Source: QQUK01 sp913009765 (GTDB lineage Bacteria > Zixibacteria > MSB-5A5 > GN15 > FEB-12). From it: a stretch of 13,523 nucleotides of DNA. The position numbers were made by a program, and so were the translations under genes. Below are positions 6,541 through 13,017 of this stretch, piece after piece; the stretch's first letter is position 1, and every line of letters begins with the position of its first letter. Location: positions 1 through 13,523 of the forward strand of contig CALCCW010000204.1 of NCBI GenBank assembly GCA_937900185.1, read 5' to 3'. The notes below the pieces were generated by a model. It worked only from the letters and a program-made list of their open reading frames with translations, did not search any database and was not told where the DNA came from.

Positions 6541-6747
6541 ATGAGTAAATTCACATCCGTTTCCCCTAATTCCAGCATGCAGTCATTTTTTCTTGATGTC
6601 ACAAAATCATTTGCAAAACATTCGGGACCTAATGAAATCATTACATATCATGCTCCTGAAACCCATGGACATGAACCTCTTCATAGCCAATTCAACTTAA
6701 TAAACAGAGAAAATGGTAATTGCTTCAAAGTTAAGCTCAACGAATAA
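6541..6747 (+). CDS. Small 68-residue protein, His-rich centre, unknown
   Basis: The start is secured by a strong AAGGAG site. The N-terminus is Ser-rich (FTSVSPNSSMQSFF), the middle has five His in a short span (YHAPETHGHEPLHSQ at residues 40-54), and the C-terminus has NGNCFKVKL. The His spacing could bind metal, but no known motif is matched. There is no signal peptide or membrane helix. The gene stands alone, about 100 nt after the 401-residue gene, and converges with the small winged-helix gene on a hairpin terminator. I do not recognise it; a small regulator, a modified peptide or an anti-defence protein are all conceivable and none is supported. Confidence 0.7.
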   Translation: MSKFTSVSPNSSMQSFFLDVTKSFAKHSGPNEIITYHAPETHGHEPLHSQFNLINRENGNCFKVKLNE

Positions 6748-6764
6748 CTTGATTGAAATAAGAG

Positions 6765-6785
6765 AGGGAGACTTTTAGTCTCCCT
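6765..6785. terminator. Hairpin between convergent genes, probable bidirectional terminator
   Basis: AGGGAGAC, loop TTTTA, GTCTCCCT: a perfect 8-bp GC-rich stem. It starts 18 nt after the stop of the plus-strand 68-residue gene, and the stop codon of the minus-strand winged-helix gene (6775-6777) lies in the loop. A clear T-run is lacking on either side, so termination efficiency is uncertain. Confidence 0.65.
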
Positions 6786-6996
6786 TCAATAATTGTTTGC
6801 CTAATTGGGTTGTAACATAATATAAGCTACTATCATTTTCAATAAGGTTTAATTTTTTTAACCTTATCAATATATCTTTGCATTCAGCTTTCGCTAAATC
6901 AAGTTCTTTCGTTATTAATTCTACAAATCCTGTTTTATCATCACACATTCGAAGTATTTCATATTCTATATTTGAGACCATCTTAAAAATTATCAT
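6775..6996 (-). CDS. Small winged-helix DNA-binding protein
   Basis: A 73-residue protein with the layout of a single winged helix-turn-helix: helix IEYEILRMC, a short turn, helix FVELITKELD, recognition helix KAECKDILIRLKKL, then the wing NLIENDSSLYYVTTQLGKQLL, where YYVT-x2-G is typical of MarR/ArsR-like or general wHTH domains. There is no effector domain. The start is uncertain: MIIFKMVSN has two possible Met and no good ribosome binding site. It is divergent from the first ArdC gene, so it may control that gene or itself from the shared 138-bp region (inference). Confidence 0.75.
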   Translation of the reverse strand: MIIFKMVSNIEYEILRMCDDKTGFVELITKELDLAKAECKDILIRLKKLNLIENDSSLYYVTTQLGKQLLKGD

Positions 6997-7050
6997 GTTT
7001 GTCTTATAAATTTTTCGTCATTTCTTTTATTATTGCCCACTATTCAACCC

Positions 7051-7175
7051 CCCGCTTTGTTTTCACATTATAGCATCACTTTCTCAACGGCTTTTTGGCT
7101 TCTGTATCACGGGTGAAGAAGCACAAAAATCCTTATGAGAAAGAAGAAATATATGAAACTGAAAGAAAACAAAGC
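7051..7175 (+). repeat. Direct repeat, copy 1: ArdC leader and gene start
   Basis: From CCCGCTTT through the first codons of the ArdC gene this stretch is nearly the same as 11413-11535. The conserved part includes untranslated sequence ahead of the start codon, so more than the coding region was duplicated. Differences are scattered single bases and a one-base length change just before the ATG. Confidence 0.8.
7098..7122 (+). promoter_or_regulatory. Conserved dyad/hairpin in ArdC leader, copy 1
   Basis: GCTTCT and AGAAGC form a perfect 6-bp stem enclosing a second inverted repeat, TCAC GG GTGA. The whole 25-nt element is identical in copy 2 (11459-11483) although the flanks have diverged. 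It lies 12 nt before the ATG, so it could be an operator or an RNA hairpin controlling translation. Confidence 0.55.
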
Positions 7176-7878
7176 GAAGTCACTCGTTGATAATGCGATT
7201 CATGATTTAATTGATGCCATTGAAAATGGTCATAGTGTTGTATTAAAACAGTACTTTAAGGCAATGGGGAATTTTCACTCATATAGCTTCACCAATATCA
7301 TGTTAATCGCCAGACAATTTCATACTGCAACAAAAATAGCAGGATTTCACACATGGCGAAAATTAGAACGTCATGTTTTAAAAGGTGAAAAAGCAATCAA
7401 GATTATTGCTCCACTTGTTAGAAAGAATGACAATTCTGTCAGTACAGATAAAGATATATTCGGCTTTCGGGTCGTCAATGTTTTTGATATATCTCAAACA
7501 GACGGAAAAGAACTGCCTGAAATTTCAAAAGTCAAAGGTGATCCTACTGAGTACAGCAATAAACTAAATCAGCTTATCTCTGAGAATAAAATTGAACTTG
7601 AATACTCCGACAATATTGCTGCTTATGGATGTTCAACAGGTGGAAAAATTACAATCAAATCAGGACTCTCTCCAGCAGAAGACTTCTCTGTTCGTGTTCA
7701 TGAACTTGCTCATGAATTACTTCATCAGAAGACAAAAGAGAAACTCTCTAAAAAACAAAAAGAGACAGAAGCCGAAGCAGTCGCATTTGTCGTTTGTAGC
7801 TCAATTGGACTCGATACCAATTCAGCATTCACTGATTATATTCAAAAATGTACAAAGGAGATAAAGAAACGCTACTGA
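7135..7878 (+). CDS. ArdC-like antirestriction protein with HExxH domain (copy 1, frameshifted C-terminus)
   Basis: The N-terminal domain (residues about 20-100) has the ArdC-N signature seen in plasmid antirestriction proteins: YSFTNIMLIARQF, then AGFHTWRKLERHVLKGEKAIKIIAP, here abbreviated to its key words FHTW and KGEKAI. ArdC proteins bind single-stranded DNA and protect incoming plasmid DNA from restriction. The C-terminal domain is an ImmA/IrrE-like zinc peptidase with HELAHELLHQ near residues 190-199 and an ETEAEAVAFVV helix supplying the third ligand. Compared with copy 2 the last part is out of frame: after FTDYIQ the frame changes at an A5 run (7844-7848), giving KCTKEIKKRY; the ancestral frame continues to 7943. 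Catalytic residues precede the break, so the protein may still work. An internal ATG at 7153 is an alternative start. Confidence 0.85.
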   Translation: MRKKKYMKLKENKAKSLVDNAIHDLIDAIENGHSVVLKQYFKAMGNFHSYSFTNIMLIARQFHTATKIAGFHTWRKLERHVLKGEKAIKIIAPLVRKNDNSVSTDKDIFGFRVVNVFDISQTDGKELPEISKVKGDPTEYSNKLNQLISENKIELEYSDNIAAYGCSTGGKITIKSGLSPAEDFSVRVHELAHELLHQKTKEKLSKKQKETEAEAVAFVVCSSIGLDTNSAFTDYIQKCTKEIKKRY

Positions 7879-7943
7879 AGTCATTTGAGCGGATTCAAAA
7901 TATTGTTGGCGAAATAATAGAGCCCCTAAAAAGGATAACTTGA
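7848..7943 (+). pseudogene. Out-of-frame remnant of ArdC copy 1 C-terminus
   Basis: In the frame starting at 7848 the sequence reads MYKGDKETLLKSFERIQ and stops at 7941-7943. This matches MYTGDKEMLLKSFERIQ in copy 2, showing that copy 1 once had the same tail. The change lies in the A5 run at 7844-7848. Confidence 0.75.
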
Positions 7944-7969
7944 CAAAACATACCATGATGTATTATATT
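7940..7969 (+). promoter_or_regulatory. Near-consensus sigma-70-type promoter for membrane protein/radical SAM operon
   Basis: TTGACA at 7940-7945 and TATATT at 7964-7969 with an 18-bp spacer (TATTAT at 7961 is an alternative with 15). The start of transcription would be about 7976, some 30 nt before the ATG at 8009. The -35 box overlaps the ancestral stop codon of the upstream ArdC remnant. Confidence 0.6.
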
Positions 7970-8008
7970 ATTGATATTCAATATTGAGAATATTAAGGAA
8001 CTGGATGG

Positions 8009-9208
8009 ATGATTAGTAAAATAACTATATTTTTTGGAAATGTTCTAATGTTTACCTTATCATTTATTGCTGGATATATTTTTATACATAATAAAATTCC
8101 CTTAGAATATTCAAGAAACTTACCTTCTCAAGAACTAAATATCTTACTAAGTGTAGCAATTTTATTGGGAATTTTTGTATCAATCCCCAGCTTGATTGAT
8201 TTAATATATGATTTATGTCAAAAGCATATAGTTCTTACAATAATATTTTGCACTATTTCTTTTTTATTGAGTATTTTTTCTATAATATTTTTTATCGAAA
8301 AGATATATTTTACATACATATTTGCTGCCTTGCTTGGTGTTGGTGTAAATTTGTTTGGTATGTCTTCTGTTTTGAGAAGTAAAACTAAATTTCCAAGTTC
8401 AAATCAATGGACATTTGGTCATGTATTCGGCGTTGGAATTATTCCATTTATTACAGGATTGTTTTTAATTTATGCTGAATTATTTCCAGATCCCAATTAT
8501 GACGCAATAACTTTTTCTAATGAGTTTTTAATTCCATTGCTACCATTATTTCTTCTGCTTACTATTATTATATATTTATCATTTCATAAGTGGATAGAAA
8601 AAGATAGTGAAATACTGAAAATTCTTGATGTAAATTTAAAAGAAAAAACAACAACTAATAATGGTAAAGAAATTATGGGAAGGACATGCATTCTTTATTA
8701 TGCAATACCAGTAATTCTATATCCAATTACAATATTTTTAATCCTCAAAACAAACAAATATGACGGACCATTTTTGTTATTTCTGTTTCTCTCTTATTTA
8801 TTTGTGGTTATTGGACTTTTCTATTTCCCTCAAAAGAAATTAAACAATCTAGTAAGCAGTTTATCTATTAGAGTCTCTTCTATTTTTTTAATACTCTTTG
8901 GTCTTACTTTTGAATTTATATTTGAAGGATATTCTCTTGATTTGCCTATTATAAGCGAAATTAATCCTATATTGTATTCTTTATTTATACCCTTTGTTTG
9001 GTTTTGTGTTAATAAAAAAGAACAAAATACTAGATATTATTCAATTAAAACATATTTTATCTTATTCTCTTTATGCGTGCTACTTAGTATAATTTTATAT
9101 AATAGATTTATTTCAAATACTCCATCACAACAATTTGATTCAATTGCTCTTTGCTCTTTAGTAATAATCATCATTTTCGTTACATTTAAAAAGAATAAAG
9201 ATAATTAG
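8009..9208 (+). CDS. Twelve-helix membrane protein, possibly an MFS-like transporter
   Basis: This 399-residue protein has about twelve hydrophobic segments: residues 5-26, 45-67, 72-96, 98-118, 134-157, 172-192, 225-246, 253-273, 289-306, 317-334, 347-364 and 378-393. The charged loop at 193-224 between helices 6 and 7 gives the 6+6 layout of major facilitator transporters, but I see no convincing family motif. AAGGA lies about 10 nt before the ATG. The radical SAM gene starts 13 nt after its stop, so the two are one operon behind the promoter at 7940. Export of a modified peptide or small molecule would fit the pairing, but that is inference; a membrane enzyme remains possible. Confidence 0.75.
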   Translation: MISKITIFFGNVLMFTLSFIAGYIFIHNKIPLEYSRNLPSQELNILLSVAILLGIFVSIPSLIDLIYDLCQKHIVLTIIFCTISFLLSIFSIIFFIEKIYFTYIFAALLGVGVNLFGMSSVLRSKTKFPSSNQWTFGHVFGVGIIPFITGLFLIYAELFPDPNYDAITFSNEFLIPLLPLFLLLTIIIYLSFHKWIEKDSEILKILDVNLKEKTTTNNGKEIMGRTCILYYAIPVILYPITIFLILKTNKYDGPFLLFLFLSYLFVVIGLFYFPQKKLNNLVSSLSIRVSSIFLILFGLTFEFIFEGYSLDLPIISEINPILYSLFIPFVWFCVNKKEQNTRYYSIKTYFILFSLCVLLSIILYNRFISNTPSQQFDSIALCSLVIIIIFVTFKKNKDN

Positions 9209-9221
9209 GATATTTAGGACT

Positions 9222-10358
9222 ATGAGTAGTAAAGCACTTAAACTAATTTGCAAATATTTAAAATCAAGATTGTATAAAAATTCTTTTTTCTTGCATATAA
9301 GCCCTTTGTCTCTATGCAATTTGAATTGTAGCTACTGTTATCAGGTCAATGAATCGTCCTCTGTTATGTCTTATGAATTGTTTGAAGATATAATAGATAA
9401 ATTAACTGTTCAAAATAGATTAGGCATAGTGGCATTTACTGGTGGTGAACCATTTTTATGGAAACATATATTAACAGCTTTAAAAAAATGTAAAAAAAAA
9501 GGTATATTTAGCCAAATCACTACAAATGGTAGCAGACTAAATTATTCATATATTGATAAATTGGCTGAAAGTGGTTTAGATTATCTTTCTGTATCGATTG
9601 ATGGATATGACCAGTTATTGTTTTCAGAAAAAACAATATTTAATAATACAAAATTATTTGATTATCTACTTTATGCAAGAGACAGGCACAACATTATAGT
9701 TTCTTGTAATTTTGTCATAACAGAACATAATATTGATCAAGTAGATAAAATACTAGAGCTAACCAAATACTTGCATATACCTACTTCATTAGGTTTTTAT
9801 GTTCCTCCTCCTGAAAAAAAGCAAGATAGTTATTTTTCTAATAAAGAATTATCTGATAATTTTCAAAATCTTATCCTTAAAATAATAGATAAAAAGAAAA
9901 ACGGTTACCCAATTTTAGAATCTTCTGAATATTTCAAGAAATTTAAATCTTTTCTTGAAAATACATTCAATTGGGATTGTAATATAGCAAAAAAGTATAC
10001 GATTCAAATAAACTCTGATGGAGATATATATTGGTGTTCAAAGTTAAGAAAAATATCTCCATATAATTATAAGAATATATCCTCTAATTTCAATAATTTC
10101 AAAATGGAATTATCAAAAAAGATAAAATCATGTAATTCTTCCTGCTATTCAAATTGTGCTTTTAATTCATTTTATTATCAAACACATAAGTATGAATTTA
10201 TTAAAGAAATTTTCTTAAAAAAATATTTATATTTATCAATATTTAGAAAAAAGATTAAGAATGAATCCACTATACACTTTCCGAAACCTCGTTCGATACC
10301 GATTGAAGTGCGGAAGCGAGACCTCTTTCATGAAAAAGATGATAATCTTGTCATCTGA
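9222..10358 (+). CDS. Radical SAM protein with C-terminal Cys cluster; 3' end altered
   Basis: The [4Fe-4S]/SAM site is LCNLNCSYCYQ (C32, C36, C39), followed by GGEP at 74-77 (SAM amine binding), TTNGS at 100-104 and VSIDG at 124-128, all standard positions in the radical SAM TIM barrel. C253, C272 and the C304/C308/C312 cluster form a Twitch/SPASM-like region that could hold an auxiliary Fe-S cluster, as in peptide- and sugar-modifying members. An AGGA site precedes the ATG. The last 30 or so residues (after FRKKIKNES) differ in base composition from the rest and are antisense to a minus-strand ORF, so the natural C-terminus was probably lost or replaced at about 10264. No precursor peptide is evident next to it, so the substrate is unknown. 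Confidence 0.85.
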   Translation: MSSKALKLICKYLKSRLYKNSFFLHISPLSLCNLNCSYCYQVNESSSVMSYELFEDIIDKLTVQNRLGIVAFTGGEPFLWKHILTALKKCKKKGIFSQITTNGSRLNYSYIDKLAESGLDYLSVSIDGYDQLLFSEKTIFNNTKLFDYLLYARDRHNIIVSCNFVITEHNIDQVDKILELTKYLHIPTSLGFYVPPPEKKQDSYFSNKELSDNFQNLILKIIDKKKNGYPILESSEYFKKFKSFLENTFNWDCNIAKKYTIQINSDGDIYWCSKLRKISPYNYKNISSNFNNFKMELSKKIKSCNSSCYSNCAFNSFYYQTHKYEFIKEIFLKKYLYLSIFRKKIKNESTIHFPKPRSIPIEVRKRDLFHEKDDNLVI

Positions 10359-10514
10359 TTTTAATCCGTATTCGTTCATCAAAATGTCCTTCACACTCGG
10401 ATACATATATTTGAAAGTTGTGACATAAACACCTTTTCTTAGATTTCTATACTTTTTTGGAACATCATCTTTCTCTGTATATACCGGTACGAGTTTTTTT
10501 ACAATATATGGCAT
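10264..10514 (-). pseudogene. Fragment of an unrecognised small ORF, 3' end lost at rearrangement junction
   Basis: The open frame runs from MPYIVKKLVPVY at 10514 to a stop at 10236, but the last dozen residues (FILNLFSKY) are antisense to radical SAM coding sequence and therefore foreign. The genuine part ends near RFRKVYSG. AGGG lies 7 nt before the ATG, and the gene starts 9 nt after the stop of the ATPase-tail fragment, so both were neighbours in the source DNA. The composition is richer in G and C than the radical SAM genes on either side. No family is recognised. Confidence 0.55.
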
Positions 10515-10523
10515 CTTCTTACC

Positions 10524-10690
10524 CTAAGGGATACCTACAGAGGAATTATGATTTATTTTGTAGAGAGGAAAATGAACATGAAGAGGTTGTGTAAATCTAC
10601 TTTTAACTTTTACAATAGCATCACCCACACCAAGTTTATCTATATATCCTGTTTCTGTTTTAGTAAGATTCATCGCTTGAGACATAGATT
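10524..10690 (-). pseudogene. C-terminal fragment of a second HerA-type ATPase
   Basis: In frame with the truncated radical SAM gene, the segment MSQAMNLTKTETGYIDKLG followed by GDAIVKVKSRF and PLHVHFPL has the typical end-of-core pattern of HerA/DUF87 ATPases (Leu-Gly-Val-Gly-Glu-Ala-Ile-Val-Lys, then a Pro-Phe-x-Val-x-Phe-Pro strand). The ATPase at 1596-3251 has the corresponding stretch SAIGLNRSQRDFIRTIG with PGSAVIKD, but differs enough to be another paralogue. The fragment ends at its own natural stop. Confidence 0.6.
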
Positions 10691-11261
10691 GTATATCATT
10701 ATTGTTTAACAAAGTTAAATTTGTTGTAATGGAAAAATGAGCTGTATCTTTAAGTTCCGACCCTCGTATTTGGTGACAAACTGATTCAATTATTTTTCTA
10801 TTTAATAATGGCTCTCCACCAAAAAAGGAAATAAAAATGTCTTGTATGCTTGTATTTGTTCTGGACGATTTGATTATATACTCAACCGCACTTTTAGCAG
10901 TTCTTTTTGACATATTTAATTCAGGTTTGTTGGTTCCCTCAAAACAATACTGGCAATTCATATTGCAACTTGAAGTTACCATCAGAACAAAACTAGCATA
11001 AACAGGAGCATATTTTAATTTATTGATGTAATATTTGAAATAATCCTTTTCATTGAATTTATTATTATGAATTATTTTATTTTCATGTAATGTTTGAAGC
11101 AAATTTTTATCAGATAAGCTATTCTTTCTGAGTTTCAGAAGATTATCTCTGCTTATTGATATCGCACTATCATGTAAAGTATTATATATGCCATAAGTTC
11201 CTTTTTCTAATTCTAAATAAATATTGAATAAAGATAATATATATTCTGAATTCGTAGACAT
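10524..11261 (-). CDS. Radical SAM peptide-maturase-type protein, truncated and fused to an ATPase tail
   Basis: I favour the ATG at 11261 (MSTNSEYIL), with AGGAAAA 8 nt upstream, over the one at 11288, which has no ribosome binding site. Counting from 11288, residues about 10-95 form an N-terminal domain of the kind preceding SPASM maturases (possibly a peptide-binding winged helix), then SSCNMNCQYCFEGTN (C108, C112, C115), FFGGEPLLN at 155-163 and TTNLTLLNN at 188-196. In an intact enzyme a further 200 or so residues, including Cys-rich SPASM sites, would follow; here the frame passes at about residue 200 into the tail of a HerA-type ATPase (LGVGDAIVK). The product is very unlikely to be an active maturase. 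It faces the other radical SAM gene tail to tail. Confidence 0.8.
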   Translation of the reverse strand: MSTNSEYILSLFNIYLELEKGTYGIYNTLHDSAISISRDNLLKLRKNSLSDKNLLQTLHENKIIHNNKFNEKDYFKYYINKLKYAPVYASFVLMVTSSCNMNCQYCFEGTNKPELNMSKRTAKSAVEYIIKSSRTNTSIQDIFISFFGGEPLLNRKIIESVCHQIRGSELKDTAHFSITTNLTLLNNNDIQSMSQAMNLTKTETGYIDKLGVGDAIVKVKSRFTQPLHVHFPLYKINHNSSVGIP

Positions 11262-11327
11262 ATTACTTTTTCCTAAAATGCAATCCATTTAATATGTTTT
11301 ACACATTTACTGGATTTGTTTATCTAT

Positions 11328-11355
11328 AATTTAGATGTTATTTTTTTATTGTCAA
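11328..11355 (-). promoter_or_regulatory. Candidate promoter for the truncated radical SAM gene
   Basis: On the minus strand TTGACA (11355-11350) is followed after 16 nt by TAAATT (11333-11328). The -35 is perfect and the -10 poor. It lies about 67 nt ahead of the ATG at 11261. Confidence 0.4.
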
Positions 11356-11412
11356 TAATTTTTATTTCTCATAAAAAGAACATATAACTCCATTTAACAT
11401 TAGAATCTATCA

Positions 11413-11535
11413 CCCGCTTTATTTTCACATTATAGAATCACTTTCTCAACAGCTTTTGGCTTCTGTATCACGGGTGAAGAAGCACAAAACCCTTATGAGA
11501 AAGATGAATATTATGAAACTGAAAGAAAACAAAGC
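11413..11535 (+). repeat. Direct repeat, copy 2: ArdC leader and gene start
   Basis: Second copy of the leader plus gene start found at 7051-7175. Together the copies bracket the radical SAM segment and could support homologous recombination that deletes or duplicates it. Confidence 0.8.
11459..11483 (+). promoter_or_regulatory. Conserved dyad/hairpin in ArdC leader, copy 2
   Basis: Base-for-base identical to the 25-nt element at 7098-7122: outer arms GCTTCT/AGAAGC, inner arms TCAC/GTGA. It lies 11 nt ahead of the ATG at 11495. Confidence 0.55.
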
Positions 11536-12322
11536 TAAATCGTTGATAGAAACTGCTATCAATGAATTGATCGTATCAATTGAAAAAGGTCAATCTGAGG
11601 TTTTAACTAACTATTTACAAGCAATGGGAAGATTTCATCATTATAGTTTTACAAATATCATGCTAATTTCAAGACAATTCCCGAATGCGACCAGAGTAGC
11701 TGGATTTCAGACTTGGAAAAAACTTGATCGCTTTGTAATTAAAGGTGAAAAGGGAATTAAGATTATCGCTCCAATGATATCTAAAAAAGAGTCTCTAAAG
11801 GATAAAAATGAAGAAGATGAGGTGTATGGTTTTCGCATTGTCAATGTCTTTGATATCCGTCAAACAAAGGGAACAGAGCTTCCTGAAATTTCAACAGTTA
11901 AAGGTGATCCAACTGAATACAGCGAAAGACTGAATCAACTAATAGCAGACCAAAAGATAGAACTTCTTTATGCGAGTAACGTTCCTGCGGATGGTTATTC
12001 TACAGGAGGGTGTATTGTAATTAGGACAGGTTTAAGTCCAGCAGAAGATTTCTCCGTAAGAATTCATGAGCTAGCTCATGAGATGCTCCACCAATCTAAT
12101 AAAGAGAAGTTATCAACTGAGCAAAAGGAAACTGAAGCAGAAGCGGTCGCATTCGTGGTTTGTGATGCGATTGGATTAGATACTAATTCTGCTTGTCGGG
12201 ATTACATTCAGATGTATACGGGCGATAAAGAGATGCTTTTGAAGTCATTTGAGAGGATTCAGAAAACGTCATCTGAAATACTTTATAAAATAAAATCTAT
12301 AACCCATAAAATCGAAAGTTAA
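11495..12322 (+). CDS. ArdC-like antirestriction protein with HExxH domain (copy 2, intact)
   Basis: An intact paralogue of the gene at 7135. The frame can be extended to a TTG at 11456, but a one-base length difference in copy 1 breaks that frame, so I use the conserved ATG at 11495 (an ATG at 11513 is also possible). It has the ArdC-N single-stranded-DNA-binding domain (YSFTNIMLISRQF, FQTWKKLDRF, KGEKGIKIIAP) and the ImmA/IrrE-like zinc peptidase domain with HELAHEMLHQ and ETEAEAVAFVV. Its C-terminus (MLLKSFERIQ, then a Lys-rich helix) shows what copy 1 lost. The linker carries an acidic insertion (DKNEEDEVY) that copy 1 lacks. The family protects transferred DNA from host restriction, in the recipient cytoplasm. 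The zinc-ribbon gene begins 4 nt after its stop. Confidence 0.88.
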   Translation: MRKMNIMKLKENKAKSLIETAINELIVSIEKGQSEVLTNYLQAMGRFHHYSFTNIMLISRQFPNATRVAGFQTWKKLDRFVIKGEKGIKIIAPMISKKESLKDKNEEDEVYGFRIVNVFDIRQTKGTELPEISTVKGDPTEYSERLNQLIADQKIELLYASNVPADGYSTGGCIVIRTGLSPAEDFSVRIHELAHEMLHQSNKEKLSTEQKETEAEAVAFVVCDAIGLDTNSACRDYIQMYTGDKEMLLKSFERIQKTSSEILYKIKSITHKIES

Positions 12323-12326
12323 TGTT

Positions 12327-12518
12327 ATGAACAACTCAAAATTAAAAGAATGTTCAAATTGTGGTTCTGTTTATTTTTTGTCTGATACAATAACAACTTA
12401 CATTATAAAAAATGGAAAGTTAGAATCACACGGGACTGAGCATGTCTCAGAAAATCTGATCTGTAAAAATTGTCATAAAGAATTTGATTTTGAACTTTTT
12501 GATTTAGAAAAATTATAA
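12327..12518 (+). CDS. Small zinc-ribbon protein
   Basis: A 63-residue protein with two Cys pairs, CSNC near the N-terminus and CKNC near residues 46-49, separated by a beta-rich stretch (TTYIIKNGKL): a classical zinc ribbon. It is acidic at the C-terminus (FDFELFDLEKL). It starts 4 nt after ArdC copy 2 and is probably translated from the same message. The first ArdC copy has no such partner. A DNA- or protein-binding accessory role is likely from the fold alone; nothing more specific can be said. Confidence 0.75.
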   Translation: MNNSKLKECSNCGSVYFLSDTITTYIIKNGKLESHGTEHVSENLICKNCHKEFDFELFDLEKL

Positions 12519-12536
12519 GAAAGTGAGTCTGCAATA

Positions 12537-12640
12537 ATAATTGTCCCTTTATTGAAGAAATATGTTTGTCAATCACTTATCGGAAGGTTTAAATAACAAA
12601 TTGGATAACTTATTGGATTGTATATGAATAGGGACATTGT
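12537..12640. repeat. Imperfect inverted repeat around TGTCCC/GGGACA
   Basis: ATTGTCCCTTTATT on the left and AATAGGGACATTG on the right are inverted copies about 95 bp apart. The left end read on the other strand is AATAAAGGGACA, a motif I associate with short palindromic elements near IS200/REP-type transposases. ATTGGAT also occurs twice, 12 bp apart, inside it (12600 and 12612). The 245-bp stretch between 12519 and 12763 otherwise holds only the promoter listed next. Confidence 0.35.
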
Positions 12641-12645
12641 TTTTG

Positions 12646-12675
12646 TTGACACAAATTAGACATATTTCGTATAAA
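12646..12675 (+). promoter_or_regulatory. Near-consensus sigma-70-type promoter
   Basis: TTGACA at 12646-12651, an 18-bp spacer, TATAAA at 12670-12675. Transcription would start near 12682 and read the 76-residue gene and the hydrolase-like gene after a leader of about 80 nt. Confidence 0.6.
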
Positions 12676-12763
12676 TATAGAGCCTAATAAGCTGAATGCT
12701 CTAACAACCGATAAAATAACAACTTGACAGACTGTATTAAATTACTATTTTGGAGGTTAATAA

Positions 12764-12994
12764 TTGAAAAATAGAAAAGGAATTGAATCAATGTCAGAAG
12801 ATCAAAATTTGTACGTAGATGGTATTGCACAGGATTTTCAATGTAATTCAATTGATGAATTAGCTCAAAAACTTGGATATACAAATTCTCAAGAAATGGC
12901 TACTACCAATAATTTTGAAAATATTTATGATTTATTTACCAGCCCCGGATACGCAGGGAGATACTTAACTATCGAAAGTCAATTAGGTTTTTAA
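12764..12994 (+). CDS. Small 76-residue protein, unknown; possible peptide precursor
   Basis: GGAGG stands 7 nt before a TTG at 12764; an ATG at 12791 (MSEDQNLYVDG) with a weaker AAGGA is the alternative, giving 67 residues. The N-terminal half looks helical and leader-like (SIDELAQKLGY), and the end is FTSPGYAGRYLTIESQLGF, rich in Gly, Ser, Thr and Tyr. That layout would suit a ribosomally made, modified peptide, but there is no double-glycine site, no repeated core, and only one cysteine, in the N-terminal half. The hydrolase-like gene follows after 23 nt. I do not recognise the family. Confidence 0.6.
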   Translation: MKNRKGIESMSEDQNLYVDGIAQDFQCNSIDELAQKLGYTNSQEMATTNNFENIYDLFTSPGYAGRYLTIESQLGF

Positions 12995-13017
12995 CTAATT
13001 TTAAAAAGGTTACTAAA

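Noticed and set aside
11456..11494. TTG start extending ArdC copy 2 upstream
   Set aside because: The same stretch in copy 1 has one more base, so the frame is not conserved; the region contains the hairpin shared by both leaders and is better read as untranslated.
12724..12748. TTGACA at 12724 as a promoter
   Set aside because: No suitable -10 box at 16-18 bp; transcription would start at or after the ribosome binding site of the 76-residue gene.
12684..12884. Minus-strand ORF of 66 residues
   Set aside because: Antisense to the 76-residue gene and the promoter leader, no ribosome binding site and no recognisable domain.
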